NCBI RefSeq assembly: GCF_949628265.1
Contig: NC_088789.1
Span: 20,639,883 to 20,703,882 of the forward strand
DNA: 64,000 nt
From: Cloeon dipterum
Taxonomy: Eukaryota > Arthropoda > Insecta > Ephemeroptera > Baetidae
Reading direction: 5' to 3'
Positions within the stretch are counted from its first letter, which is position 1, and the number at the start of each line of letters is the position of its first letter. Below, in pieces: positions 13,201-28,200 of this stretch. The position numbers and the translations under genes are program-made. The notes beneath the pieces were generated by a model. The model made no database searches. It was given only the letters and a program-made list of their open reading frames with translations, and had not been told where the DNA came from.

Positions 13201-16200
13201 GTGGGAACACGATTTAATATTTGAAAACGGAGTGAAAAATAAACAATACATAATTGATTTCAAGTTCACATCGCACAATCTCAATTCAATTATTATTTAC
13301 ATATTTACTGATCGTTTTTCAGATTGTAAAAGTCGTAAAAAATTACGTTCCTGGTTTCACTTTCACAATATTTATATAATGCTCTTCTAAAGACCGCGTT
13401 TAATTTTTCCATTCAGTAATAAAAAACTGTCTACTTCTAGCAGAGTATTCCCATGACCTTTGACTCTGTCCCATTTCCTGTGTTGGTTTTGCTTTATGCG
13501 CCTTTGGTGTCACTAACAATATAAAGAGAGCGACAAAAAACACACACACACACCATGAGTCAGAGGGACGATATAACACGAGAGAGCCGTCGATCGAGTG
13601 ATCAAGCGCCAAGTGATGAATTTTCTCACCGCAAAGTCCGCTACATGGACGGGCGGCGCGATCGAATTTCCTTTCTTTCTTCGTTCTCGCGTGTGCGGCG
13701 GGGGTCATCTCTGTGAATGCGATGAGAAAGAAAAACCCGCTCGGCAACTAAGTCGCGCTTATTACTCACTTCTGCATGCGTTCGCTCGTTTGTCGATCCG
13801 ATTCCCGATCCATTCGAATAAATTCGGTCCGCGCGCTGCGACACGTAATTGCGGCTCTCACGAATGCAAATTAGCAACTAGTACAAACATGGCTCACGAC
13901 CAGGAAGCCCGTCGGTTTTATGGCTTTTCGTTTAGTTTTGGCCCAAAATTGCGACCTTGAGCGATTTCATTAACACAAGAGAGGCCAATAAACGCTTTTT
14001 AATTGGATCGCCCGATCCGAATCGGAGATTACACCAAAAGAATGAGGCCTTAAAAGGAGTAAAATCTTTGTGTTGGTTCGTCGGGTAACGCTCAGGCTTA
14101 TTATGTTGTGCGCTTGAATAATTTGTCTCCGCAAAAATTGCGGTACACTAGCAGTCAACGTCACACAGCCTTTTTTGTCTGCAGAAGAAACGGGATTTTT
14201 ATTTGCTTTGCTGCACTTTTTACCTCGACACTTGTAACTTTCTCTGCCGCGAATTTCACCGAATATGGAGAAAAATGGGACCAAACCTTCGGCAAGGTCG
14301 TGACGATAAAGGTCGTGCGCGTCTCTGTTTACAAATAAACTCTGCGCTCGCGGTGGATGAAGATGATATTATTATTTTATTTTGAGTAGAAACGATCACG
14401 TTTGCTATATATTTGCCTGCGGTTTGCCATCGATTATTCCAGTGCAGCTCATTACGAACAAGTCGGAACGTGACGAAACGAACGCGCATTCAAGGCAATA
14501 TGTAAGTAAAAAAGAATGTTAACCTCATTTGGCACTCGGCGAGACAATAGATTAATTATTCATGAAGGATGCAAATCATTTCCAATTCTCGGCGCGTTCA
14601 ACCTGTGACGCAAGTAAATAAAAACAGACACACACACACACACACCGCAGATTGGACAATGCGTGCGCTGTGTCGCGCTTAGATATGTCAGAGCGCAGTG
14701 CTTTCAAACACAATCAAACGATCAAAATAAATTGGCATTTCTAGACTGCTGCCTGCACGCGGATTCGTTTAGAGCTACGCGTCTCATTTCATTTCACAGT
14801 GACGCATTTCAGATTTAAAGGATTTATTGTGCGTTTAGAAAGATTCGGAGAGTTAGTGGAGGATAAGAAATAATCGAGAATGTTTTGGGCTAGGCTTCTA
14901 TTCGTATTTCTAAGCAATTCTCTTGTCAGATCAAATTTACAGGGACTTGCTTTGTGTTTTGAGCTGCAACACAGATTTCTTCAGGTCTAATTCAGATAAT
15001 TATGATTTATCAAGACGAAAATTAAGTCAGATTTGGGTATCAAAGTCAATTATCTTTATTCAAGGTCAATTTGAGACATAACAGGTTGAATAAATAAATA
15101 TAAAAGACATCATTATCTCTTAAAGTATAACATACGCAATCTAAAAATAATAAAACTAAACTAATAATCCTGGAATTTTTTCCGGCACAGAAACATTGAA
15201 ATACTTTACATTTATTATCAGTATAATTGTTGCCGTTATTGTTTCGCTAGATTATTTCCCGTTCCAGACTACATCCCATTGGTTTACTGTTTTATTTCAT
15301 AACTATAATAAAACAATGCTTATTACGCTTAATACACAAATATTTCGACCAATGCAACGGAAAACATCAGGTAGACTCCTGAATCAAACAGCTGCATTAT
15401 TAAATTTTTGTTCTTCTCCGTTGGTTTAATTCTATCTCTGCTTTTGTTATAATTTTTTTTGTGGCACTGTAACCAGTTTGTGATTTGAAATAATTGAGGC
15501 ATTCGGTGTAATGAGGACCACCAAGGGGCACGGAACGTTTTATTGGAATTTTGTCTTTGAAAGAGCCCGGCAGACACGCTCCATCACCTTTGATCCAAAA
15601 TAAACGCCATGAGATTTTTCGGTGTTTTGCGGGCGGGCGGCGTCTCAAAGCTCGAGAGCAAATGATGGGTTTCGAGTGTCGACGAATTCGCCGTCTGTGC
15701 GCAAGCAGGCCTGCAGTGCCGAGAGCGACCCAACAATTTGGAACTAATTCTAAATTCTCGTATGGCCAACCGATAATTTGGCTCGCCGCGCGGAGCAACA
15801 CACACACACAGAGTAAATTTATTAATCTCGTGTTGGACGGATACACTTTTGTGCATGTGCAAAATCAAAGAGGGGAAAATCGGCCGGGCAGACGCGTTCG
15901 CTCGTTTAGCGGCAATAATCTCCGGCCTTGAGACTTGATTTGCGTTCCGTGAGTGCTGTGGAAAATAAACTGCAAGTTGCGCGCGGAGAAAAAGAAGCGG
16001 AATTGAAAAGAGAGGCCTGCGCAAAATGCGTTTCGGATGGCGTGAAATCGGCATTTCACGCGGACAAACGCGCCAAATTGGCGCGAGATGACGGAGCCAC
16101 AAATCTGCAGCCGCAGCAAAATCTTAATTAATTCCACAAACACACACACTCGATTTTCACGCAGTTAAGCTGCAATTCGTGCGGTCGTACATCATCTAAC

Positions 16201-19200
16201 GCGTCGATTTCTATATTGCACACGATACGATCGCACACGGCGTTATTTTCATTATCGCGAGCGCGGCGTGTGCTGGAGAAAAGGCTGTGCAGCGTAATCA
16301 TCTCGAGCACGCCCCGTAAACCGTAACTATCATGCCATTTACACTCGTGACGAGCACCAAAACAAAACAGTGCGAGACGCAGCATCTCTCTTCTTCCCGA
16401 GAGAAGCAGCAGCCTCGTTTCGCGAAAAACTGGCAGCTGCATGCATGTTGACGCGAGGTCGCGAACCGAAAAACCAGTGACCCCTAAAGTGTAACCGATA
16501 TATGCTCTGGACATTGGCGTTTTCTGGCAAGGCCGCGTTTCGACCTGGAAAGCGCCGTAAAAGGTCAAGCAATATATGATTTGGTGCCAAATAAATTGAT
16601 GCAGCTGCGGATAATCATATCCTTGAAGGTGATGCCTTTCAATTTGGGACATGAAAGTGAGCAAAGATTTCTAATATCTATGATCCAGCCTAACAGCCAT
16701 CACCGGGACGGGCCTTAATATTTTCCATTTGAATAAAAAAAAAAATGTTAGATAGTTTTTTTACTATTTGATATTGTATGGAAGAGGATTTTTCTGGTTT
16801 TGGTGTCTTTCAGCAGTTTTTAGATTAAGGCATTTACGTTGATGAACAGATTTTAGACTAAATTGCCAAAATGAAGACAAAAAAAATACGTTAAGAATCG
16901 ATTTTACCCAAACGTGATGCATGGTTTTACTGGTGCATAAAAATGTTTCCTTCCCCTTCTTTCTTAGCAAGTTTTGGGTGGAATTTTAATTCAATTTTTG
17001 TAACATTTCTATGGATTAAATGCCATACTTGATGGGAATAATTTTTAAATTTCCGACATACAAAAATATTTGATGATTAAATTTAATTTTGGCTATGTTA
17101 CTAACTGTAACAATCTCATAAATCCTGATGGCTGATTAAATTTCGTTTCTTTGTAATATTTATAACAATTTTCCTGCATTTCTTGCTCTTCCAAACCAAA
17201 ATATTTAGCAAATTTTCCTAACAGTAAAAACTTTGCTAACATTTTGCCTACCTAGAAAATTTGGATGATTTGTCTTCTATGAAGAATTAACGATTTTCCC
17301 AACCAAATTTTAAAATCTATGGACTCATTTATGGAAAGAAAAATCTAAAAATTGATACAGAAAAAGGGGGGAGTGCGTACTTTGCTAAAAAAAAGGGTGA
17401 TCCGAAATTTCATCATAAGTGTTCATCGCTTGATACATACAAATTTCGGAGCGCATTTTTTCAAAAATTTAATCCGCAGCCTTGGAACATTTTAGCTCTT
17501 CCCGATTTTCAGATGAAAAACTATTTATCAGAATTTCACAGCACATTATATCTTTAGTTTAAGGTTTTTGCTTTGTAGGAATTTGAAAACTCGTCAAAAT
17601 CATTGAATTAAAAATTGTATCCTATACTTGATCACTGATAATAACAATTTTCCCCGGAGCTGCAGCGTATTTTTAGTCTAAAATCCCAAAGTCTTGCAAT
17701 TTTTATAATTTCTGTTCAAAAATGTTATAAATTTTGGAAATTATACACAAAATCGTGTTACATAATTTAGTAGAAAAGCCAATTTTCTACCTTGTGTTAG
17801 TATTAAAAATAAAAAATAGAAAATTCCGATTGAAAACTCACCCTCTCTGGTGGTGGCAATGACGTCTCCGTCCACCTGTGAACACGAGGAGGACGAGCTA
17901 TTAGAGATGAGGTTCAGGGGTTGCTGCGTGCTGCTGGGCCAGGCGAGGCGCGCAGGGTGCCGGTGCACGCGCGTCGTCTTTTCGTAGAGGAAGGAGGGTT
18001 GCGTCGACGCCGACGACGAGGTGGAGCGCGACTTGAGCGACGCCGGCGGCGTGCCGGCCGCCGCTGCCGGCGCCTCCTCGGCCGCCCTGATCAGAATCAC
18101 GACCATCTCATGCTCGCAGCATCGAGGCACATGCACGACTGCCGCCGCCGCAGCACGCAGCAAAGCGCGGCGCCCGCCCGCGAGCGGAGGGGAGCGGCCG
18201 CGACCTGACGCCCCCTCTCCACCCGCCGCTCGCGTTTGATTTATTTTCACCCAAAATTAAGCTTTGCCCGGACCTCTCTGTTACCTATTATTGCTGCTCT
18301 CTGACGCGGAAGTGTTCTATTACTCAGGGCACAGGGGGAATGATCAGGTACCAGCAAAAATTATCACTTTTCGAACCAATTTTTCGGGAAATCAAATATT
18401 TAACATTTTAAGAAATGGCAATTGAGTAGTTAAATGTTTAATAGAAAGTTCATTATTATAGAGTCATGAAATTTGGACAATTTTTTTAACGAAAGCGAAG
18501 ACGACTATTTTTAGTAAATTTTGTAGATGAATGAGACTGTTTTGCCCATTTCTTTCAAATGATGCCTTAGTTTTAAGGGTTAGCTATTATTTCACATGGT
18601 TCCAGTTTAAATTAAAATGGTTTCACTGTTGAATTTCAAATTTTTAATACGAAAATCCAACTCAAATATGATACTTTCAAGTCTGAACCTCTTTTATTAA
18701 TTGCGTGATTGATCGTGCTTTAATGGTGTCTATAAAATAAAATAACACGAAGTATTAGACAACCGTCCAAAAATCTCAACCCTAAATTGCGTTTGTTTAC
18801 AATAATTTGTGAACAAATAATCACCCGAAAAGTTTGCAGACAATTTTTTTTCTCGTTTCAGTTCCTTTTAACTCTTCGCAATCGTTTGTTGGTGCATAAA
18901 ATCTTATAATCTATAATTTTTATATTTGAGAATTGTGTGTGGTCCGTGTTTTGCTTCAGCTGATCTTTTGCGCATTTTCTTTCCTCTCTCCGAGTGGAAA
19001 TAATTAAAAAGCCATTTTAGTTTGATTTTATGCCTTAAAGACATTATTTACGGCCCTTTTGACCATATTCCACCCTTTCCTCGGTTTATGATCAGTTCCC
19101 AGAACAGCCGAAATATATTTTTTTGGTTTAAAAATGAGAGAATTGCTTGGGATGGAAGAATTAATTGCTGGGTACCTCCCACAGTGTGCGATGGGCTGAA

Positions 19201-22200
19201 ATTTATGGCACCAACAACAAGCGCTTTGAGCAAACAGGCCGTTTTTTTATTAAAAATTGATGCCTGGGAGGAGCGAGAGTAGAGTCACAAAAAATACAAA
19301 ACTCTATAAAAAGCTGCGCAATAACCAAGCATTACTGTGGCGGGCGTTCTTATCTCCGTAGCGTGGCCTCCGGTGTTTCTGGGATTAATCCCTCCGACAT
19401 GCGTAATCCCCATTTACATGCAAAATTAAAATACGAAAGCATTCAAAGCAAATTTAACTTTTCATCACAATGCGATGCCTAACAGGCACCTTGATTAACG
19501 ATTTTCCTTTTATTTTTTACGTCTTTTCTTTCTCCTGCCGAACAATAATAATTCATCCCCATAATGAGACGGAGAGAGCTGTCAACTTATCAGCATTATT
19601 ATGCTCTATTTTGAAAGCGGTTTTTGTTTATCGTGCGTTGTTGCAATGCGGCACAGGGAGCCTTAAGGAACGGCCTGTTCAGGTGTTCAGTTGTGCGTGC
19701 GTCTCTCTGGCCAGCAGTCTCTTCCTTTATTTCATTTGTCTCTTTTGACTTGCTGAATAGAGAGGTAAAAAAATCCAACCGAGAAAACGTTGCGCCCAGC
19801 CATCATCTTTTTGTGTGTTGTATCTCATTCTCTTTTTCAACCGCGCTGGACACCAGAGACTACTGCAAGGTCGGACCTTCGGCTGCGATGATATCCACGT
19901 GATAGTGTCAAATTTCATTAACACCGCTTGCACCTGCAGAATGATCTGCTCCCCGAATCCAACGACTACTTATAAACACCAGTTTTGTCACGACGTACAC
20001 TCGCGAAAAAGAATGGTGTTCAGTTAATTTGAGATTAACTTAATTGCCGTTACTTGAATCATTGAGCTGACACAACAGAGGTTCAAATGAACTGCACACA
20101 AAAGTGAATAGACGTGACGGGTCGTTTGAACCTTTTTTGCAGCCTGCTGGCACGAAAGCATGCCAGGCGTAAGCTTTTGTGTATTCAACAATTTAGATAT
20201 TTTTACTGTAAAACTCACCAGGAAGTGTCCGAGAGAAGTCCCCGAAGATTTATCTTAGGTAAACGCAGCTTTTTGTGAATAAAGTCAGTCCCATTCAGGT
20301 AGCTGCTTTGCCTCAATTTTAGTCAATGGACAGGTAGAACACCAAAATTTGCTTTAAATATCCGAGAAAAACGGCTGCAAAGATGTTTTATGCTTGACAA
20401 AATGTCTGTTTTGATTTATTTCGTTTTCCTTCAGAATATAGCCACCAAGAATTGGACCTCTGTGAAGGAATTTTTTTCTCACGCCACGCAATTTAAATGA
20501 AAATCGTAAAAATCTTGATTGCAGTTTGTTCTCATTTTATTTTGATGAAAATCCTTTATACCTTTACTTGAAATACTATATAAAAATTGGGAAAAAGCTA
20601 AAATGTTCCCAGGTTGCCGTTTAAATTTTTGAGTAAACGGGATTACAAGTTTGCATCTTAATAAATAGGTAAGCACTGTCTCCTTATTGGATTATTTTGC
20701 CAGAAGGGAAATTTTCCTCATAATTCACACATCGTTGGACAGATCGCAACAAGGGGGATCGAAATCAAACGATAAAATCATTGACAGTCTGTTTAATTTC
20801 TCGAGAAATTTGGAAAAATCTGAAATTTAACCGTTCATCTGTCATGATTTCATTATTGGACATTGAATAAGAGATTAACTGCTGCTAAATTCCACAAACT
20901 TGCTATAGCCAAAAATGCAAAATATTCTTAATTGTTGGCTTGTAAACTTGTAAAGCTCCACTTTAAATTGATATTATGCAGCCAAACGCACTCATTTTGC
21001 AAACCTAATAATTAGTAGTGTTCGAAATATTAATTTTAATCGGCGAAAATAATCGCAAGCATGGCTGCATTGAGATATGTACTATTTTCGCAACGCGGTG
21101 TCCGGTGAGCGTGGTGAATTTCTCAACGCACTTTGCAAACAACACATTTCGTCTGTCCGAGTTAATCGAAGCAAAGAGAGACGCTAATAGCGCGTTAAAA
21201 TTGCGGTGAAGGTGTGCGGAAATTTCCCTTGAAGAATAATCGAAGGATGTTTCAATTTGGCCATGTGTTGAAAGGGATCTTTGACGCATGGTGAATTTTT
21301 GCTTTCCTTCCTTTTCCGACTTTCTCTCGGACCAGAATGTCCATTGACTTGTGTTATTTTTAAAAAATAATGCGTATCACCCGCGAAATACAATGATAAT
21401 CGTGAAATATTTTCACCAAAAGGCGTCAATACTTAACACACACTCGCGATGAAAGTGAGAAGATACGCCTGGCTAATTAATAATAAAAGTGCGCACGTCG
21501 CATACATAAATTATACACGAACAAGAAACTTCCTCTTCTTGTTCACTTGCGTTTTTGTTTTCCACACATACTCAGCACGCTCGATGCAATAATTGGAAGC
21601 GTTTAATTTGTTCCCTTTCCTTTGTTGTCGGCGGAAGCAAAATTTGTGTCAGCGGCGCTCGGAACAGCAAAGGTCGCCGCGCCGCGCGTTCGAATTCCCA
21701 CGCAGACAAAAATAATAAAAGTCTCCTTTACATAACACCAACAAGACACGCCGCGCGGCTGCGGCGGCGATAAAAACGCTGTTGTTGTGTAGGCGTCCGT
21801 TGAAAGTTAAATAAATAAATAAATATATCTGAGAGTGAGCGAGAGAGAAAAAAACGGAGCCTTTCACACTCATTTAAAAGGCGGGCTTTTAAATTGCGTG
21901 ATAATGGACATGATTAGTCAGAGGAAATAATTCAATTTGTACAAATGTCCGACCTGACTGCTACAAGCGGCAACAGGTGCGAATCAAATTGATTGCTCTT
22001 GGCCGTGATCACCAGACAATCTTGAAAAAGTGGTTTCATTCATGGCATTTAAATAAATAATGATTATTTGGCCATATTAAGACGTTGTAAATAAAAATGT
22101 GTCTTTAATTTATGATTGTTCTATCTTTGGTGATTTAAAAAGTAGATTTTCTCTCTGAAAGAGCATGTAAATATAATTTTGGGCTTGGGAATTTTTGGCA

Positions 22201-25200
22201 AGGCGGAGTTTTTTGTCACAGGAAGGGCGAGTTTTCACAAGATCATGTCATTTGCTCTATTTTTTACTGTGCTTAATCTTTTAAAAGCGGTTAGTGGTTC
22301 ATTGACTTTAGAATTTAGTCAGCAGTTTACTATATTTCCCTATTGTCTACAGACGATGCGAAAAGCCAATAATTCCATCCATGAATTATGAGATTCTAAA
22401 TTATAATTTTCAATTGGAAAAAACTGGCTTAGTCAACTTTTGATTCAAAATACCAAATAACACTCATCAAAATGTAAAAAAACGGCAAAGTATTAATTTA
22501 TCACAAACATCTTGTCAATTTTTCTCTCTAGAAAAATTTTTATATGTAAATATATCTAAAAAAATGTAAAAGGTTTTTGAAGGGATGTGTGAAAACGATT
22601 ATCAATTTTTTCACCGACCTTGATGCTGTTTGGGCCTTCAAATGAACACGAAGTTTTTTAACCTTCTCGCACGTATTTAAAAATTTATTATGATTGCAAC
22701 ATTAGGAAATCGATAATTTAATCATGATTTAACCCGACATTTAATTAAAGAGGCAAAATTTTCGTGTCTTTACCGTGCTTTGCGACACGTGACAAGCATT
22801 TTTTAAGTTTTACGGGACTTCAAGCCCCTTTTCAAAATTCCCTTTCTAGTTACGCCCCCTTCCAAGTGGTTGCTGTTCACAGGGAATGCGAGATGGACGT
22901 GTTTTCCGGAATTTAAAATTGCAAAATGATTAAAAAAGCCAGTCATTTTACAACAATTAACTCGAGAAAATTGATTATATGTAATTTCAAGTGGAAAAGG
23001 AACAGCGACTTTTTTACTGATGTCACGTGGCAATATAAATAAAATGTGAACTTTTATAAACCGATTGTTTACAGATTATTCTACTCAAAATTATTTATCA
23101 AAAGGTTATTAAGTGCTAAAAGGGCAAGTATATAATAATAAACTAATATTTTTGCACATCCCTAGCATTATGTGACCCTTCCAAGGTAATTTCTGTCCTC
23201 AAAGGGTCAAATCAACTCAAAATTGTAATAAAAATAATCTAGCAAATTTTTGATTTTTTTATCGAAAAATCTCATTTCTATTTTGAGCTGAGAAGTAACC
23301 CAGCATAAATAACGAATCAAAATTTTTCTCTGAAACTTTCTATTTTGGCCGGAAACCTGACCGAAATTCCCCAGTCTGACAATGCATGACTCAGAATCCT
23401 GCTCTGCAGCTAATTCTATGATGCTTGGATATTAATTTAAAGTCCTGTTTATCCGACGCCTGCTGTTCAGTGTAAAAATATTTTTCTCATTAAAATTTCA
23501 CTCATATTTGCCCGTCCTGTTGTTTCAGAATAAATATATTTAAATTTTCTGGCTGTCACCTGTCCCATTAATGTTAAATTTTGTAAGCTGTTGTATGATA
23601 CAGCAATATGAAAGGCATTCCTTTCGAGTGGCTGAAATGATGACATCGAGTCCTCGAAATTAATCAAGCACCAGATTATTTTAAGACAGTTTTTATTTCG
23701 AGCTGACACGGCGTAAAAATGCAGCGAGCTGTGGCGTGTTTCTACACAGGTTGCGTCACTTATCCCACATTTCATTGTCAAGGCGAGAACAAAAATATCC
23801 AGCTTGTCATGCAAAAGAGCAGGAAAAGCACGCGATCTCCTCGCTCATCTCTGTCGTCATGAATAAATTGCGGTGATAAACAGAGAGGCGAAAAGAAAAC
23901 AGAGTGAAAAAAGGCGATGAACCGTTACGGCAGATCTGCGGAAACGGTTGCTTAATTTGAACGCGACGAGTGACAAATTTCCAGTTCAAATGAAGCAGGC
24001 CACGCTACAATACCTCCGCTAGCAGTCCGGGAATTTCGAACGACGAAATGTGTATCAAATTAATTACGACCGCAGCTGCTGCTTTGGGTGGTCCACTTTT
24101 TTCCCATTCAAATTCCGACGACGTGGGGTAGATTTTTCTCCTTGCAACAATGTTGGTTTTCTTACAGTCCGTCCGTCCGTCCGTCGGGCAATGTGTGCGC
24201 GACATCAAATTAATTTGAACTCGAGAGAGTCGAGAGGCAATTTTATTTCCACGGATTCTCGGAAGGAAAATGCCGATGATGTACGCGCGGCCACAAGGAG
24301 AGAAAAATAAACGAACAGACGTTTGTGTTGCGCTTGCTCTCTGCTCGCTAATTAGCAAACATGACTCGAGATAAACATCTTTTCTAATCAGCGCACACTT
24401 TGTGTAAGCACAAATAAAAGCGATCATACAATTATTTACAAATCGACAGCGAGGGAAGGAAAAACGCGCGAGCGGCTTTCCCACAGACTTCGTCGGCCGA
24501 GCCATGAAATTTATTGCAACTTGTAATGCACGCGCGATAAAAAGAATGTAAAATGTATTTCTAAATGGGCGCTTGCTTTGCACGCCGTTCGCTCTCGCGC
24601 TTCTATCGCGCGGTCCGTTCTCTCACTCCTTCGCGATCGTCTCTTGCTCCTTCGATACATTTCAGTCAATAACTTTTAACTTTGGGGTTGAGAATTTGAA
24701 ACAGAGAAGCAAGCAAATAGACATTTCAACAGTAGAGAGCATTTTAAATTGAAGTATGGATTTAAAAAAGATGAAGGTTGGGTTGGAAATTCAAGACAAA
24801 TTGACTATTTTGTCTGATTTATTTTTGACACTTAATCACGGAGTATTAAGATTTTTGGGCTGTCTTTAAGCGTTCAAAAACATCTGGTTTGCTTGAAACA
24901 CTCTTCTCAATTTAAAAAATGCTCCGAGTTTGTCAATGAATTCTTTTTCAAATGAAATATGAAACATTCTTTTAAAATTTGGTCGTTTTTGGGAAAAGAA
25001 AGAGTGTGAGATCTTTAACTGACATGAGAGATTTGATATGGTCCGCAATTGTTATATTTTTGTTCCAGCTCCATCCTGATTTTCACCATTCCTGATGTCA
25101 GAAAAGACCTTCAGGATATGTGAGAAATCGAAACATGTCGTCAGGGTAGCCCTCGAGCAATCGATATCAGTAAAATTCCCATGTGCAGCTACATTAAAAC

Positions 25201-28200
25201 GACGCCTGACGGACTCAGTATTGGTTCGATCTGCAAGATCTGCACACCGTTGGAACGGCCAAATCGAGAGTTTTCGGAAAATGTGATATTTAACCCTTTA
25301 GATGCCTCCAGGGTGCTCAAGAAATACCCTGATGTGACCATAAATTTGTTTGTAATTGAGCGTAAAATCTATTTTCATTGTAAAATTTTATAAAAATGTA
25401 GCTAAAAAGCTTAAAATTGAGGAAATTTCTATGAAAATAAGTTTTTCAATGAAAGAGTTGGAATTTTCCTTTTAAATAAACCAACAAATATTGCAATCCG
25501 TGATAATCTGCTTTGTTTATGAGGCAGTGAATTATTAAAAATGTCTATAGCCATCAAACTCGTTTTAAAACCGTCTAAGATTAATCAAATAAAACAAAAC
25601 AGTGATTGCTGTTTTAAATGCATTCCTTCAGCTTTTTTTATTAACATTTCTCAATAATTTCTTTGAGCTGAAATTTATTGATCTTTCAAAGAAATATTAA
25701 ATGCGGGAAAATCCGTCTTAAATTAGTAACCCGAAGCACGAGAGGTAAAAGAGAAAACCTGCTCAATGGAACTGCTGTCAATTGGCGGTGAAGAACCCAA
25801 TTAATTCAGCACTTAAAAGTACAACGAGTCGTGGTCCCTCCTGTTTCGTAATCTCCGGTTGAGAGGTCAAAGGAAGCAACAGTCAGATCGACACACGGCA
25901 GCTTTTACTCTCTGATAAAACATCGAACACTCAAGCAGTTTCTCATTTGCGGTTTTCCTCCTTAATGCATTCCGCGCGGCGCGTACACGGACGGTCTTTT
26001 TAGCATTCGAACGGCACACGCATTTCGATTTTTATATTCGCTGCAGTGTGTGCAGAGCAGAAGGCCAAGGAACGCCGAGAGCTTTTTTCCCTCGCAGACG
26101 CCGCGAGACGCGATGAATCGCCAACAGCAGACGAAATTCGGCGGACGACGTGCAAGAATTTCGGCGCCGCTAATTTCTGCCGAGCCCAGGCAGATTTCGC
26201 AGGCTCGCGCTAGACCCACTCGTAAATTAAAACAAGCGACACCTGCGAAAACATGGTGTAAAAACGAAACTTTTACGAGCGGCCACAGAATTCTTTTCAC
26301 CAGGGAATTCGCGCAAAGCCGAGAGCATTGTTGCCAAAATTGATGGAGCCGCGGCCGCTTCTCGGTAAAAAATAACGAATTGTTTCGCATTGATAGAACG
26401 ACGTTTAACGCAGGAATTTTGTGAGGGAACGTCAATTGACATTTTTGCGCAGTGCTTGCGAGTCGACGTACATCATTTTTAAAAACTAAATTGTGCCAAG
26501 CCTACATTTTATATCATGACAAATTATGTGGAATTTATAAATTATTTATAGAACATTTTTATCTCCATAATAAACATTTGCCTAAATGTCAGGTATGGGA
26601 TGAATGTTTTTATCTATGGTAACTAAGTAGGTCCACAGAGAGGTGCAAATTGATGGAAAATTGTATTTCATTTTGTTATTTTGTAATTTTATATAATTCT
26701 AAGAAAATTAAAACAAAATCCCTGAAGATAAAATATAATTAATACTGGAGCTTTACAGGCCATCAATTAAGAAAATTTGCATTGTTAGCTAAATCAATTG
26801 GTTTTTTTTTAATTGTTTGTTTGCGGAATTTAGCAAATTTTTATCCCTATATGATGTGCAATAATAAAATGAGGACCTAGTTTGCAGTTCAAAATCAGAT
26901 TTCGCCAAAATTGTCGAAAAATTAAACAGTTTTTCATGGACTTTTCCCTTAATTTTGAATTCGCTTGTCGTGATCTATCCAATGGTGTGAGCATTATGAG
27001 CTAAGTTTCTCTTCTGATGAAATAAATCCCTAATTTAAATAAGGGGAAAGAGCTCACTGACTGATTAGCATGCAAACTTTTGAGCTGATTTTCTCGAAAA
27101 TTTAAACGGCAATCAGGGAAAATTTGAGCTCTTTCCAAATTTTTAGATGGTATGTATATAAAAAAATTGAAATGAAATTTTTCACAATTTTTTAGACAGA
27201 GATGAATTTGTTATTCAATGAGAGTTCAAAAATTAAACAAAAAATTGAATGATTTGTAAAAGTTGTGTGTTTGGAGTTGAAATTAAAATTACTATAGCGT
27301 AAAATAAAAAAAAATACCTGATTCATTGTTTTTTCTTGCAACATTTTCGCATAGAATCCAGCATAATATTTATATTACTGCTGTCTGTGAGTTCTGAGAG
27401 TGTATATTACGTACTCTCAGATGTATTACACTCTCTGGACGAAGGAATTATTTATAATAAACCGTATATGCACTGCAGCGAGTGCACGCCACGGAGCAAA
27501 CAATGAGATAAGCAGCGCGATTAATTAATTACACGGCGTTTGTTTTAATCCGCACGCACACCCTCGTCAATTGAATCATTTCAATTGAATGGCGAACAAT
27601 AACAAATAAAAAGGTCAAACGTTTCGCTCGGCAAACGCACCTTTGGCCGCGCACCGGCAACAAAAACAAGAGCGATTGTTCCCCTTATGTAATGGAAGAG
27701 TTTAAAAGGGCAGACCGATTGAATTGGAGGCAATATAATATAAAGTGCACCAAGTCACGAGGCACAAAAATAGCAGCAGAAAAGTCGGACGCAAAGCAGA
27801 GCGCGTTGTGAAATCCATTTTCAATGGGAATATGATGACGGTGAAAAAAACACATTCCCAGAAGCGTGGCGGAGCGAATTAAATCGCTATTAGTTTGTTT
27901 GTTTCTCTCTCCGTCCATATTTTGCTGATTTTCCTCGGTTTTTATGCGGTGTTCCGTAAACAAAGGAGACACGCTAAACCACCAAATGTGGAAATGGAAA
28001 ATAAAATAGAAGAGTGCATCGTGTAATTGACCGGAAAATACTTTGAAGTGCTTTCGTAACGGATAATTATTATAGATTGAGTGATTTGAAGATTAACTGG
28101 ACCTGAAAGGCTCCCTAAGTGTACATTCGTTGTCTTTTTTAAGTTAAGATTTAATTAATATTTTTGGAAAGTTGCAAATGGATAATTTTATTGAAATTGT

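Noticed and set aside
15400..16664. Several 126-178 aa frames on both strands
   Set aside because: They cluster in GC-rich DNA inside an intron, overlap one another on both strands and show no domain or consistent composition.
24005..24583. 192-aa minus-strand frame, the longest in the left half outside known exons
   Set aside because: No recognisable motif, an antisense open frame overlaps, and it includes the GTCC repeat translated as low-complexity residues.
27395..27421. Short inverted repeat with arms CTGAGAGT and ACTCTCAG
   Set aside because: Arms are only 8 bp and it lies in an intron; too short to claim a function or a microRNA precursor.
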